This document shows, piece after piece, positions 7,651 to 13,726 of a DNA stretch of 13,792 bases (position 1 is its first letter; every line of letters starts with the position of its first letter). Position numbers and translations under genes: made by a program. Source of the DNA: Nitrospira sp. GTDB taxonomy: Bacteria; Nitrospirota; Nitrospiria; Nitrospirales; Nitrospiraceae. The stretch spans positions 1 to 13,792 of the forward strand of contig JANYAJ010000322.1 in NCBI GenBank assembly GCA_025361385.1, written 5' to 3'. The notes beneath the pieces were generated by a model. The model was given only the letters and a program-made list of their open reading frames with translations, was not told the origin of the DNA and made no database searches.

Positions 7651-7941
7651 ATGGTTGAAAAAATTGATGGAAATGTTCCGGGCGCGATTCAGACTCGGCC
7701 GATCGAACGCGCCAATGTCTCTGAAGCGAAGGCCCCGCCGATCACGAAACAGGAGCCGGTCGTCGCATCGGCGACGTACGACTTCCAGTTCCGTGTGAAC
7801 ACCAAGACGCAGGAAATCACAGCCTTCATCGTCGATCCGCAAACCAGAGCCGTCATCCGAGAAATTCCAGCCAAAGAGATGCATGCCGCGTCGGATGTGA
7901 TCAGGAACCTGATCGGGCCGAGGATCGACACGGTCGTATAG
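7651..7941 (+). CDS. flaG: FlaG family flagellar protein
   Basis: This is a small protein of 96 residues. After a low-complexity N-terminal third, the conserved FlaG core appears: YDFQFRVNTKTQEITAFIV (from about residue 43), then DPQTRAVIREIPAKEM, as in the FlaG pattern of a charged beta strand followed by V/I-R-x-I-P-x-E/K-E/K-M. FlaG affects filament length or assembly and typically lies between flagellin and fliD, as here. GAGGTT about seven bases before the ATG is a fair Shine-Dalgarno sequence. No promoter is seen in the 71-base gap, so it probably relies on read-through past the flagellin hairpin. Confidence 0.9.
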   Translation: MVEKIDGNVPGAIQTRPIERANVSEAKAPPITKQEPVVASATYDFQFRVNTKTQEITAFIVDPQTRAVIREIPAKEMHAASDVIRNLIGPRIDTVV

Positions 7942-7958
7942 CAGGATGCGGTCTCGAC

Positions 7959-8121
7959 AGACGTGAGACGTGAAAGGTAAAACGGGAAATGTAAAAAGTA
8001 ACAGGTCATTTGAAGAGCACGGAGTGGATAGCTCTGACGAGATTTGCCGATCTTCCTGATACCGTTCACCTTTTACATCTTACGCCCTGCCTCGTACGTC
8101 TCACGCTGTTACGTCTCCCCC
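7959..8121 (+). repeat. Degenerate repeats forming a long imperfect inverted pair
   Basis: The left block (7959-8001, agacgtgagacgt then gtgaaaggtaaaac and atgtaaaaag) and the right block (about 8064-8121, gttcaccttttacatc then acgtctcacg and acgtctcc) are roughly complementary. Exact arms include cgtgagacgt (7962-7971) with acgtctcacg (8096-8105), and atgtaaaa (7989-7996) with ttttacat (8071-8078). It fills the gap between flaG and the fliD promoter and could act as a barrier to read-through, though it lacks terminator form. Confidence 0.6.
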
Positions 8122-8134
8122 TGCCTGTAATTGC

Positions 8135-8161
8135 TCAAGTTTGTCCGTTTCTTGCCGATAA
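8135..8161 (+). promoter_or_regulatory. Sigma-28 (FliA) promoter of fliD
   Basis: TCAAGTTT (8135-8142), exactly 11 bases, then GCCGATAA (8154-8161). This matches the sigma-28 consensus TAAAGTTT-N11-GCCGATAA at 15 of 16 positions with ideal spacing. Transcription would begin near 8168, giving a leader of about 16 bases that holds only the Shine-Dalgarno sequence. It makes fliD and probably fliS and the genes behind it class-late flagellar genes. Confidence 0.85.
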
Positions 8162-8183
8162 AGAATCAGCAGGAGGAGCGACA

Positions 8184-10505
8184 ATGGCTATTAGCTCGAC
8201 CGGCCTCGCATCCGGAATCAACTACGATCAACTCATCCAGCAAGTTCAAGATGCGGCCCAGGGGCCGGTCAAGATCCTCCAGGCCAGGCAGACTGTCTAC
8301 CAGAATGAAGCCACCGCCGTCTTGAGCGTCAGTACCAAGCTGTCCACCCTGTTGGCGGTTGCCAGCTCGGTGAATAATCCGGCGAATTTCAATGTGAATA
8401 CCGTGGCGGTCGGGAAGACGACGGCGGGGGCCTCGCTCCTGACGGCAACAGCGAACAGTACGGCAACCAAGGGTACCTATGCCGTATCGGTCAAACAGCT
8501 AGCCCAGGCTGCCAAGCTGGCAGCCAATGGATTCGTCGATCAGAATACCACATCGGTCGCCAGTGCAGATGGGACGTTCAAGTTCAAAATCGGCAATTCC
8601 GGGACGGAATACAACGTGGCCGTGTCTGCCAGTACGACGCTGCAGGCACTGCGGGATTCGATCAATGCGACAGGCGGTACGGTTACCGCCACCATTATCA
8701 ACGACGGGACCGGTTCCAATCCCTATCGCCTGGTCCTGGCGGCCAATGGAGGCGGCGCCTCCAACACTGTGACCATCACGAACAACGACACCACCCTGGA
8801 TTTTACAAATAAGAAGGTCGAAGCGGCCTATGCCTTTAGCGGCAACAGTTTTGCCGGGACGGTCACGTCGAATGCGGGTAACAACTATACGGGCTCGACG
8901 AACAAGACTTTTCTCATTCAGGCCGTGACCGGCGGAGCGCCGGGAGTCGCCACCTACAAGTATTCCATCGACGGAGGTTTGACCTATTTGGGCTATGGGG
9001 GAGCGGCCTATAACGGAACAGCCGGTCCGGCGACGTCGGGTGCGGGGATTACGGCCGCTGCGGCTGCTACCGCGATCGACGGTTCCGGGACCACCAACGA
9101 AGGCGTGCAGATCGACTTTGGCGCGACCGGGGCCCTCGCCGCCGGAGACCGGTTTTCCGTGGATGTGTTTGCGCCGATATTCCAAGCCGGTCAGGATGCC
9201 GTGGTGGTTGTGGACGGTACCACCTATACCAAGCCCTCCAATATCGTCACGGATATCATTCAAGGCGTGACCTTGAATCTGCAGCAAGCCGATCAGTCGA
9301 ACGGCGTGATCGTAGCCGTCTCCTCGGACGCCACCGCGGCGGTGGGGAAGATCAAGAATTTTGTCACCGCCTACAACGACTTCAACACCTTTCTCAATAC
9401 GCAATTGAACTACGATGCGAGCACCCAGAAAGCCGGACCTCTACTGGGAGATTCAGCCCTGCGCGCGATTCAACGTCAACTGAAAGATATTGTGAGCGGT
9501 CAAGTTCCAGGCCTCACCACTGGAAAAGCCAATCTCTCTCAGATCGGGATCACGTCCAACAGTAAGACCGGTGCCCTGACGGTCGATGAGGCAATTCTCT
9601 CATCCGCCATCAGCGCCGACTCGGAGGGGGTCAAGCGGCTTTTCCTCGGGATTGGAACACCCCGCAACAGCGCCGTGACATTCAACGGCTTGACGGCCAA
9701 GACTGCACCTGGGCGGTATGGGATCAATATCACGGCGGCCCCTCAGAAGGCCGCTCTCGGCGGCTCATCGGATGTGACCTTTCAGGATTTGTCCACGACC
9801 GGCTTGACCAGTGCTGAATCGCTAAGCTTTTCCTACAGCAGCAACTATACAGACGTCGCTCCGACAACGTCATCGTTCAGCACGTCCCTCGCCGCAGGGC
9901 TCAAGATCAACGATATCGTCAGTGCCTTGAACAGCGCCTTCGCCACGCAGAAGGTGGGCCTGTCTGCTTCGAACGACAGCGGGAAACTGAAAATCGTGTC
10001 GAAGGACTATGGGGCAGACGTGCGGTTTACCGTGGTCTCCGACCAAGCCGGTGCGACGCAAACCGGCATCGGTGCGGTCGGGCGGACGGCTCAAGGAGCC
10101 GATATCGCAGGCACGATCAACGACCATGTCGCCATCGGCAAGGGCAATATTCTGACAAGCAACTCTGGAGGCGCGGAAGACGGCCTGTCGATCAGTACGG
10201 AGAGCGCCTCGACCGGCCTGTTCGGCGTCATCGATGTGACGCGGGGAGTCGGAGATCGTCTCGTCTCGTCTCTGGCCGCCTATACCGATCCCTCCGTCGG
10301 GATCTTGATTTCGAAGTCGAACGGCTTGCAGAAAAATGTGGACCGAATTGCGAGCGACATCAAGAAGCTCAACGATCGCATTACGGCATCGGGGGATGAG
10401 TTTCGCGCGCAACTCGTTCGCCTGGAAACTGTTCTCAATACGCTTCATCAAACGAGCAACTACTTGACTACCCAACTCGCGAACTTGCCGAAGATTGGGG
10501 GGTAA
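8184..10505 (+). CDS. fliD: Flagellar filament cap protein FliD (HAP2)
   Basis: From the ATG at 8184 the protein has 773 residues. FliD_N is clear: MAISSTGLASGINYDQLIQQ, then YAVSVKQLAQAAKLAANGF. A flagellin_IN-like module follows (about 115-200, ending LVLAANGGGASNTVTITNND), then an insert with YTGSTNKTFLIQAVTGG and YKYSIDGGLTYLGYGG. FliD_C begins at about residue 370 (VGKIKNFVTAYNDFNTFLNT, GDSALRAIQRQLKDIVSG), contains further IN-like surface modules, and ends in the coiled coil DRIASDIKKLNDRI to NYLTTQLANL. The protein caps the growing filament and promotes flagellin folding after export. It is longer than common FliD proteins of about 450-650 residues. The frame is open upstream to 8010, but that stretch is repeat and promoter DNA; AGGAGGAG at 8170-8177 fixes the start at 8184. 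Confidence 0.95.
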   Translation: MAISSTGLASGINYDQLIQQVQDAAQGPVKILQARQTVYQNEATAVLSVSTKLSTLLAVASSVNNPANFNVNTVAVGKTTAGASLLTATANSTATKGTYAVSVKQLAQAAKLAANGFVDQNTTSVASADGTFKFKIGNSGTEYNVAVSASTTLQALRDSINATGGTVTATIINDGTGSNPYRLVLAANGGGASNTVTITNNDTTLDFTNKKVEAAYAFSGNSFAGTVTSNAGNNYTGSTNKTFLIQAVTGGAPGVATYKYSIDGGLTYLGYGGAAYNGTAGPATSGAGITAAAAATAIDGSGTTNEGVQIDFGATGALAAGDRFSVDVFAPIFQAGQDAVVVVDGTTYTKPSNIVTDIIQGVTLNLQQADQSNGVIVAVSSDATAAVGKIKNFVTAYNDFNTFLNTQLNYDASTQKAGPLLGDSALRAIQRQLKDIVSGQVPGLTTGKANLSQIGITSNSKTGALTVDEAILSSAISADSEGVKRLFLGIGTPRNSAVTFNGLTAKTAPGRYGINITAAPQKAALGGSSDVTFQDLSTTGLTSAESLSFSYSSNYTDVAPTTSSFSTSLAAGLKINDIVSALNSAFATQKVGLSASNDSGKLKIVSKDYGADVRFTVVSDQAGATQTGIGAVGRTAQGADIAGTINDHVAIGKGNILTSNSGGAEDGLSISTESASTGLFGVIDVTRGVGDRLVSSLAAYTDPSVGILISKSNGLQKNVDRIASDIKKLNDRITASGDEFRAQLVRLETVLNTLHQTSNYLTTQLANLPKIGG

Positions 10506-10555
10506 CGGTGAGCATTCAAATTACCCTCGTTCCGGTTATCTAAGGAGGAGTGCCT

Positions 10556-11047
10556 GTGAGCGTATCGAATAACCCCAATGCCATTGCGACGTACATGGCC
10601 GGCAATGTGACCCAGTCTGATCCGGCCCAGATCATCGTGCTGCTCTACGAGGGCGCGATTTATCGGATCGGGCAGGCCATACAGGAGATCGAGAAGCAGA
10701 ATACACTGGCCTCCGGTATTGCCCTCTATCGAGCCTTGGCCATCATCGGCGAACTGCGCAAGTCGCTCAATCTCGAAGAGGGGGGCGAGATCGCACGGAA
10801 CCTGGACCGGCTCTATCTCCATATGCACGAGGAGCTGGTCAAGGGACATCTGGCGAAACAGGCACAACCGCTGGAACGGGTCCGTACCCTGTTGACCGAT
10901 CTCAATAGCTCCTGGAGGCAGGTCGCCGTTCAAGTGAAGACGATCATCGATGCCGGGACCGGCGCACTGCCTCCTCCCGTGATGCCGGCCGGCCTCTCGG
11001 CTTACGCACAGCCAGACACAGCTCCCAGGCTGGCCCTCAAAGCCTGA
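10556..11047 (+). CDS. fliS: Flagellar export chaperone FliS
   Basis: The protein has 163 residues. Conserved FliS features are NAIATYMAGNVTQSDPAQII, then VLLYEGAIYRIGQAI, GIALYRALAIIGELRKSLN, GGEIARNLDRLYLHMHEEL and the late SSWRQV. FliS is a cytoplasmic four-helix chaperone that binds the flagellin C terminus and delivers it to FlhA. The tail beyond about residue 135 (Ala/Pro-rich) is not conserved. It starts 50 bases after fliD and probably shares its sigma-28 transcript. AAGGAGG at 10542-10548 lies seven bases from the GTG at 10556; the in-frame GTG at 10550 is only one base away and too close, so 10556 is chosen. Confidence 0.93.
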   Translation: MSVSNNPNAIATYMAGNVTQSDPAQIIVLLYEGAIYRIGQAIQEIEKQNTLASGIALYRALAIIGELRKSLNLEEGGEIARNLDRLYLHMHEELVKGHLAKQAQPLERVRTLLTDLNSSWRQVAVQVKTIIDAGTGALPPPVMPAGLSAYAQPDTAPRLALKA

Positions 11048-11055
11048 GGGGGATG

Positions 11056-11115
11056 GGAAGTTTCGAGTTTTTTTGATTCGAGCCCCGAAACCTGAAACTC
11101 GGAATTAGAAACTGG
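11056..11115 (+). repeat. Degenerate repeat after fliS (gtttcgag variant)
   Basis: Overlapping short inverted pairs are visible: gtttcg (11060-11065) with cgaaac (11086-11091), and gagttt (11065-11070) with aaactc (11095-11100). A run of seven T sits at 11068-11074, inside the loop of both pairs. This is a gtttcgag/ctcgaaac version of the window's intergenic repeat and resembles the one at 13396-13466. It may weakly terminate transcription, but the T-run precedes the right arms. Confidence 0.5.
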
Positions 11116-11155
11116 GTTTATTGTCAGTAACCTACGACGCCATGATGAGGACACG

Positions 11156-11542
11156 ATGATTTCGTTGCAGGGACTCGAAGCGCAGTATCGGGCGTTTATC
11201 GGGCAGTTAGAACAGAGTGAGGCGTCGATTGCCAGCCAAGACCTGGAGAACCTGGAAGTGTCTATCCGGGCGATCGACCAGACGTTGATTCGGTTGGCCC
11301 AAGTTTCCGCTCAACTCGCGGGGCGGCCCATGTTGCCGGGTGAAGACAAGGCTTGGGAAAGTCTCGCCGATGTGATGCGGCAGGCCTTGGTCCATGCCGA
11401 GCAAAATCGCGAGCAGATTCAGCGGTGGATCCGCCAGACACAAGAGACCTTGGCGCATATGAGTACCGGTGGGCGAGCCGTGAACGGGTATGCCGCGTCC
11501 AGAATGCCGGACTCCGTGGAGTTTCTCAGCGCGCGAGGGTGA
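11156..11542 (+). CDS. FliT-like flagellar chaperone (probable)
   Basis: This 128-residue protein is predicted almost entirely helical, with heptad-like patterns: LEAQYRAFIGQLEQSEASIA, LEVSIRAIDQTLIRLAQVSA, then ADVMRQALVHAEQNREQI. No strong motif is recognised, and the FliT call rests on size, helical character and position directly behind fliS, where fliT normally lies. FliT binds FliD and, in enterics, the FlhDC regulator. An FlgN-like chaperone is the main alternative. GAGGA ending at 11151 before the ATG at 11156 is a good start. The Ser/Arg-rich last ~25 residues look disordered. Confidence 0.65.
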   Translation: MISLQGLEAQYRAFIGQLEQSEASIASQDLENLEVSIRAIDQTLIRLAQVSAQLAGRPMLPGEDKAWESLADVMRQALVHAEQNREQIQRWIRQTQETLAHMSTGGRAVNGYAASRMPDSVEFLSARG

Positions 11543-11565
11543 AAACCGGCAGGCAGGGACCATGA

Positions 11566-11622
11566 AGCGTCGTTTGTATCTCGTATTTCGTTAAAGTCCT
11601 GAACCGCTTCACGAACGACGTA
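11566..11622 (+). repeat. Degenerate repeat before the small unknown gene
   Basis: cgtcgtttgt (11568-11577) and acgaacgacg (11611-11620) are inverted with one mismatch and 33 bases between. The right half, cgcttcacgaacgacg (11605-11620), is an exact inverted copy of 5319-5334. The right arm ends just before the Shine-Dalgarno sequence of the gene at 11632, so folding could affect its translation. Confidence 0.6.
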
Positions 11623-11631
11623 GGAAGAACC

Positions 11632-11847
11632 ATGGGCATTGAATTCAGCCAGATCCACAATCTGGTTCGCACCTATCAGCGGATCTTGAATGTGCCGTCG
11701 AGCCATTCGCCTCACGAAGACAGGGATGTTGCAGAGGCAGAGGATCGGGTGTCGATCTCGCCGGAAGCGAGAGCACAGAAAGAGCCCTCCCGAACGGATT
11801 CGACATCGAGAGGATTTCATCAACAGGACAAGGAGCGTCCGATATGA
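11632..11847 (+). CDS. Small conserved-looking flagellar-locus protein, function unknown
   Basis: The protein has 71 residues. The N-terminal part (MGIEFSQIHNLVRTYQRIL) looks helical; the middle has AEAEDRVSISPEARAQ; the tail is charged and probably disordered. The VSISPEAR stretch resembles the short 'v-x-I-S-x-E-A' segment found near the start of FlgM and some other flagellar peptides, but length and layout do not establish FlgM, so no function is assigned. AGGAAG at 11622-11627 precedes the ATG. The stop TGA shares bases with the ATG of the next gene (ATGA, 11844-11847), which implies translational coupling to the GGDEF protein and supports the gene being real. Confidence 0.7.
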   Translation: MGIEFSQIHNLVRTYQRILNVPSSHSPHEDRDVAEAEDRVSISPEARAQKEPSRTDSTSRGFHQQDKERPI

Positions 11848-13295
11848 GCAGGCAGGCAAGTTTCGACTACGCCGATCCCATTCCTGGTCGCGCCATCAGG
11901 CCCCCCAGGGAAGACGATCGCAGGCCTTGCCTGTTCGTCGCAGGTCCTGCCGCCTTTCAGCGCAAAGCAATCTGGAAACGTCTCGAAGCATCGGGGAATC
12001 GTGTCCTCCGACTCACCGGACCAGCGGGGGCTCTCGCCGCAATCGAATCCACATCGCCTGATGTGATTTTCTGCGAAGTGACCGCCGCGCCTGAGCCGGT
12101 CTTTGAGTTGCTGGACCGATTGGCCGCGGTGGAAAACGACGCCTGTGTAATACTCATGGGACCGGACCTGGGCGCCGAACAGGTGGCCAGATGCTTGCGT
12201 GGCGGCGCATTCGACTATCTGACGGTTCCCGCATCCGCAACGCGAGTGCTGGATGCCCTGCAGAAAGGGCTCATCAATCGGCAGGCGTTTCAGGCCGTGC
12301 GCGATCTCTCCGGACAGCTCGCACAGGTGAATGCCTCCTTGGCGGGTGAACGGGATGTCCTTCGGCAATGGAATATCAAGCTGTCGCTGCTCAATCACCT
12401 GACACAAGCCTTGGCAGGCCCCTTGAATAGCGAGTCCATTGCTCGGTCCCTGTTCAATGGCCTTGCCGGGCTCGTCCCGGTGGATGTTATCGGACTCGGC
12501 CGGCCCGATCCCCATCGAGTCTGGACTTGGTCTCGCACGACGGCCTACGAGGCTCAAGAACAACGAGTGCGCGCGCATCTCCTCAGCCGATTCAATGCGC
12601 AGGCTGCACCGGTTTCTCAGGCCCAGACACAGGTGCTTCGATGGTCGAGCGGTCTTCCGGCGTTCGAACGGCCTGCACAGATGACCATCCCGCTGACCTT
12701 CTCGCCCAAAAGCCAGGGGCTCTTGTATGTCGAGCGGCAGCAGGGCACCTTCTCGGAATCCGAGCTCCAACTGTTGTCCATGGTCGGCACGTCGCTATCG
12801 CTGGCACTCCACAATGCCGCCATTCATCAGCAGATGCAGGAATTGGCCTCGCGCGATGGTTTAACCGGACTCCTGAACCGACGGACACTCGAAGAAGTCC
12901 TCTCGCGAGAACTCAAAGCCGGCACGATATCGTGCATCCGCCTGTCTGATCTTAGTCGATGTGGATCACTTCAAACAGGTGAACGATCTGTTTGGGCATG
13001 TGGGAGGCGATCGGGTGTTGACGGAGATTGCGACGATCATGCAGGAAGCCGTGCGGGATACGGATTCAGTGGGCCGGTACGGAGGCGAAGAGTTCGGGAT
13101 TGTGCTGCCCCATACCGATCTCGCCCGTGCCGCGGTGCTCGCAGAACGGCTGCGGGATCAGATCGAACGCCATGCATTCGACGTGGACGGAGGATCTGTG
13201 AGGATCACGGTCAGCGTAGGCATTGCACAGATCCCGGACAAAACAATCGGGACAGTGCCCGAATGGATGGCCGCAGCCGATGCCGCACTCTATGA
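11844..13295 (+). CDS. Degenerate receiver-GAF-GGDEF protein, N-terminal part; frame lost near 12915
   Basis: Sense coding runs from the ATG overlapping the previous stop (AAGGAG at 11830-11835) to about codon 358. Residues ~26-150 form a response-regulator receiver without its chemistry: the phosphoacceptor Asp position is E78 (PDVIFCEVTA) and the conserved Lys is V128 (GGAFDYLTVPAS). A coiled linker follows (LSGQLAQVNASLAGERDVL), then a GAF domain (about 185-330, ending GTSLSLALHNAAIHQQMQ), then the GGDEF start ASRDGLTGLLNRRTLEEVLS. After LSRELK the frame yields a Ser/Arg-rich nonsense tail to 13295, while the GGDEF domain continues one frame over. Repairing one base near the AAA at 12915-12917 would restore a protein of about 508 residues, 11844-13371. 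Its expected job is c-di-GMP synthesis tied to motility. A sequencing error is at least as likely as a real mutation. Confidence 0.85.
   Translation: MSRQASFDYADPIPGRAIRPPREDDRRPCLFVAGPAAFQRKAIWKRLEASGNRVLRLTGPAGALAAIESTSPDVIFCEVTAAPEPVFELLDRLAAVENDACVILMGPDLGAEQVARCLRGGAFDYLTVPASATRVLDALQKGLINRQAFQAVRDLSGQLAQVNASLAGERDVLRQWNIKLSLLNHLTQALAGPLNSESIARSLFNGLAGLVPVDVIGLGRPDPHRVWTWSRTTAYEAQEQRVRAHLLSRFNAQAAPVSQAQTQVLRWSSGLPAFERPAQMTIPLTFSPKSQGLLYVERQQGTFSESELQLLSMVGTSLSLALHNAAIHQQMQELASRDGLTGLLNRRTLEEVLSRELKAGTISCIRLSDLSRCGSLQTGERSVWACGRRSGVDGDCDDHAGSRAGYGFSGPVRRRRVRDCAAPYRSRPCRGARRTAAGSDRTPCIRRGRRICEDHGQRRHCTDPGQNNRDSARMDGRSRCRTL
12795..12899 (+). repeat. Left arm of long inverted repeat (within GAF/GGDEF junction)
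   Basis: Bases 12795-12890 are identical, in inverted orientation, to 13697-13792. After one mismatch (12891), a further eight bases (12892-12899) match 13688-13695. This arm sits in its proper coding context, spanning SLALHNAAIHQQ to NRRTLEEV of the GGDEF protein, so it is the original and the copy at the window's right edge is secondary. Confidence 0.95.
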
Positions 13296-13371
13296 AGCCA
13301 AGGGATGCGGCCGGAATGGGGTGGTGATTCATACGACGGACAGCGCGCCATTGGTTGCGTCAGGTTTTTAG
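12961..13371 (+). CDS. Catalytic GGDEF half of the frameshifted diguanylate cyclase
   Basis: This is the continuation of the preceding gene in the next frame, not an independent gene. The frame is sensible from about 12918 (PARYRASACLILVDVDHFKQ), and the GTG at 12961 lies inside the conserved VDHF motif with no Shine-Dalgarno sequence. It carries the Mg/GTP motif DVDHFKQVNDLFGH, the active site GGEEF (13081-13095), an intact inhibitory I-site RxxD (RDTD, five residues before GGEEF), and the closing ADAALYEAKGCGRN. All parts needed for two-GTP to c-di-GMP synthesis with product inhibition are present, so selection was recently acting on the whole protein. This argues for a sequencing error or very recent mutation at 12915. 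Confidence 0.85.
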   Translation: MDHFKQVNDLFGHVGGDRVLTEIATIMQEAVRDTDSVGRYGGEEFGIVLPHTDLARAAVLAERLRDQIERHAFDVDGGSVRITVSVGIAQIPDKTIGTVPEWMAAADAALYEAKGCGRNGVVIHTTDSAPLVASGF

Positions 13372-13377
13372 GCGCTG

Positions 13378-13470
13378 GTTCCTCGTTTATAGTTGCTCGT
13401 TTCGAGTTGCCTGTGTCTCGTTCATCGACAACAACAACCAGAAACGAGTGATGAAAAACTCGAAACACAT
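13378..13470 (+). repeat. Degenerate repeat between GGDEF and PilZ genes
   Basis: ctcgtttc (13396-13403) pairs with gaaacgag (13441-13448), and gtttcgagt (13399-13407) with actcgaaac (13458-13466). It fills most of the 136-base gap before the PilZ gene. No promoter is obvious there. Confidence 0.55.
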
Positions 13471-13507
13471 CAAACGTATTCAGAGCACAGGCAGGGGATA
13501 ATCGACG

Positions 13508-13726
13508 ATGCCACCATCTGTGCAACCCAACATGCCACGATCAGACGAACGGCGGGAATGGCTTCGAATCGACGATCGCGTCCTTTTGGAATATCGGCTC
13601 ATCACCGAGCAGGAGGATTCCTCCATACCTGGGATGCCCCCAGTAAGCGACCAGGCGATTGCGGAGGCTATGCGTAAGCCGGCAGCCGACTTCTTTGAGT
13701 GTCCGTCGGTTCAGGAGTCCGGTTAA
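13508..13726 (+). pseudogene. PilZ-domain protein, broken after about residue 62
   Basis: The frame reads 72 residues. SDERREWLRIDDRVLLEYRL contains the RRxxxR c-di-GMP-binding motif that opens PilZ domains. Natural sequence appears to continue to AEAMRKPAADFF (about residue 63); from 13697 the DNA is an exact inverted copy of the upstream GGDEF gene, so the last residues, ECPSVQESG, are an artefact of that junction and the D/NxSxxG part of PilZ is missing. AGGGGAT at about 13493-13499 lies eight bases before the ATG. Next to a diguanylate cyclase in a flagellar locus, it would be a c-di-GMP receptor affecting motility. Whether the gene is broken in the organism or only in this assembly cannot be told here. 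Confidence 0.7.

Noticed and set aside
8010..8183. 58-codon upstream extension of FliD
   Set aside because: It consists of intergenic repeat and sigma-28 promoter DNA, has no Shine-Dalgarno sequence, and the canonical FliD start MAISSTGLASG has a strong AGGAGGAG at the right distance.
8499..9404. 301-codon antisense frame within fliD, and a similar 251-codon one at 1321-2076 in the Maf gene
   Set aside because: Both are long because of high GC and codon bias on the sense strand; neither translation shows recognisable domains, and the sense genes are certain.
11034..11050. Hairpin ccctca/tgaggg across the fliS stop codon
   Set aside because: It has only six pairs and the T-run is about 17 bases away, so it does not make a credible terminator.
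11592..11618. Possible sigma-28 site (TAAAGTCC) before the 71-residue gene
   Set aside because: The expected -10 position (acgaacga) matches GCCGATAA at only about three of eight bases.
12918..13295. Ser/Arg-rich tail of the GGDEF protein in its first frame
   Set aside because: It is out-of-frame translation of the true GGDEF catalytic domain.
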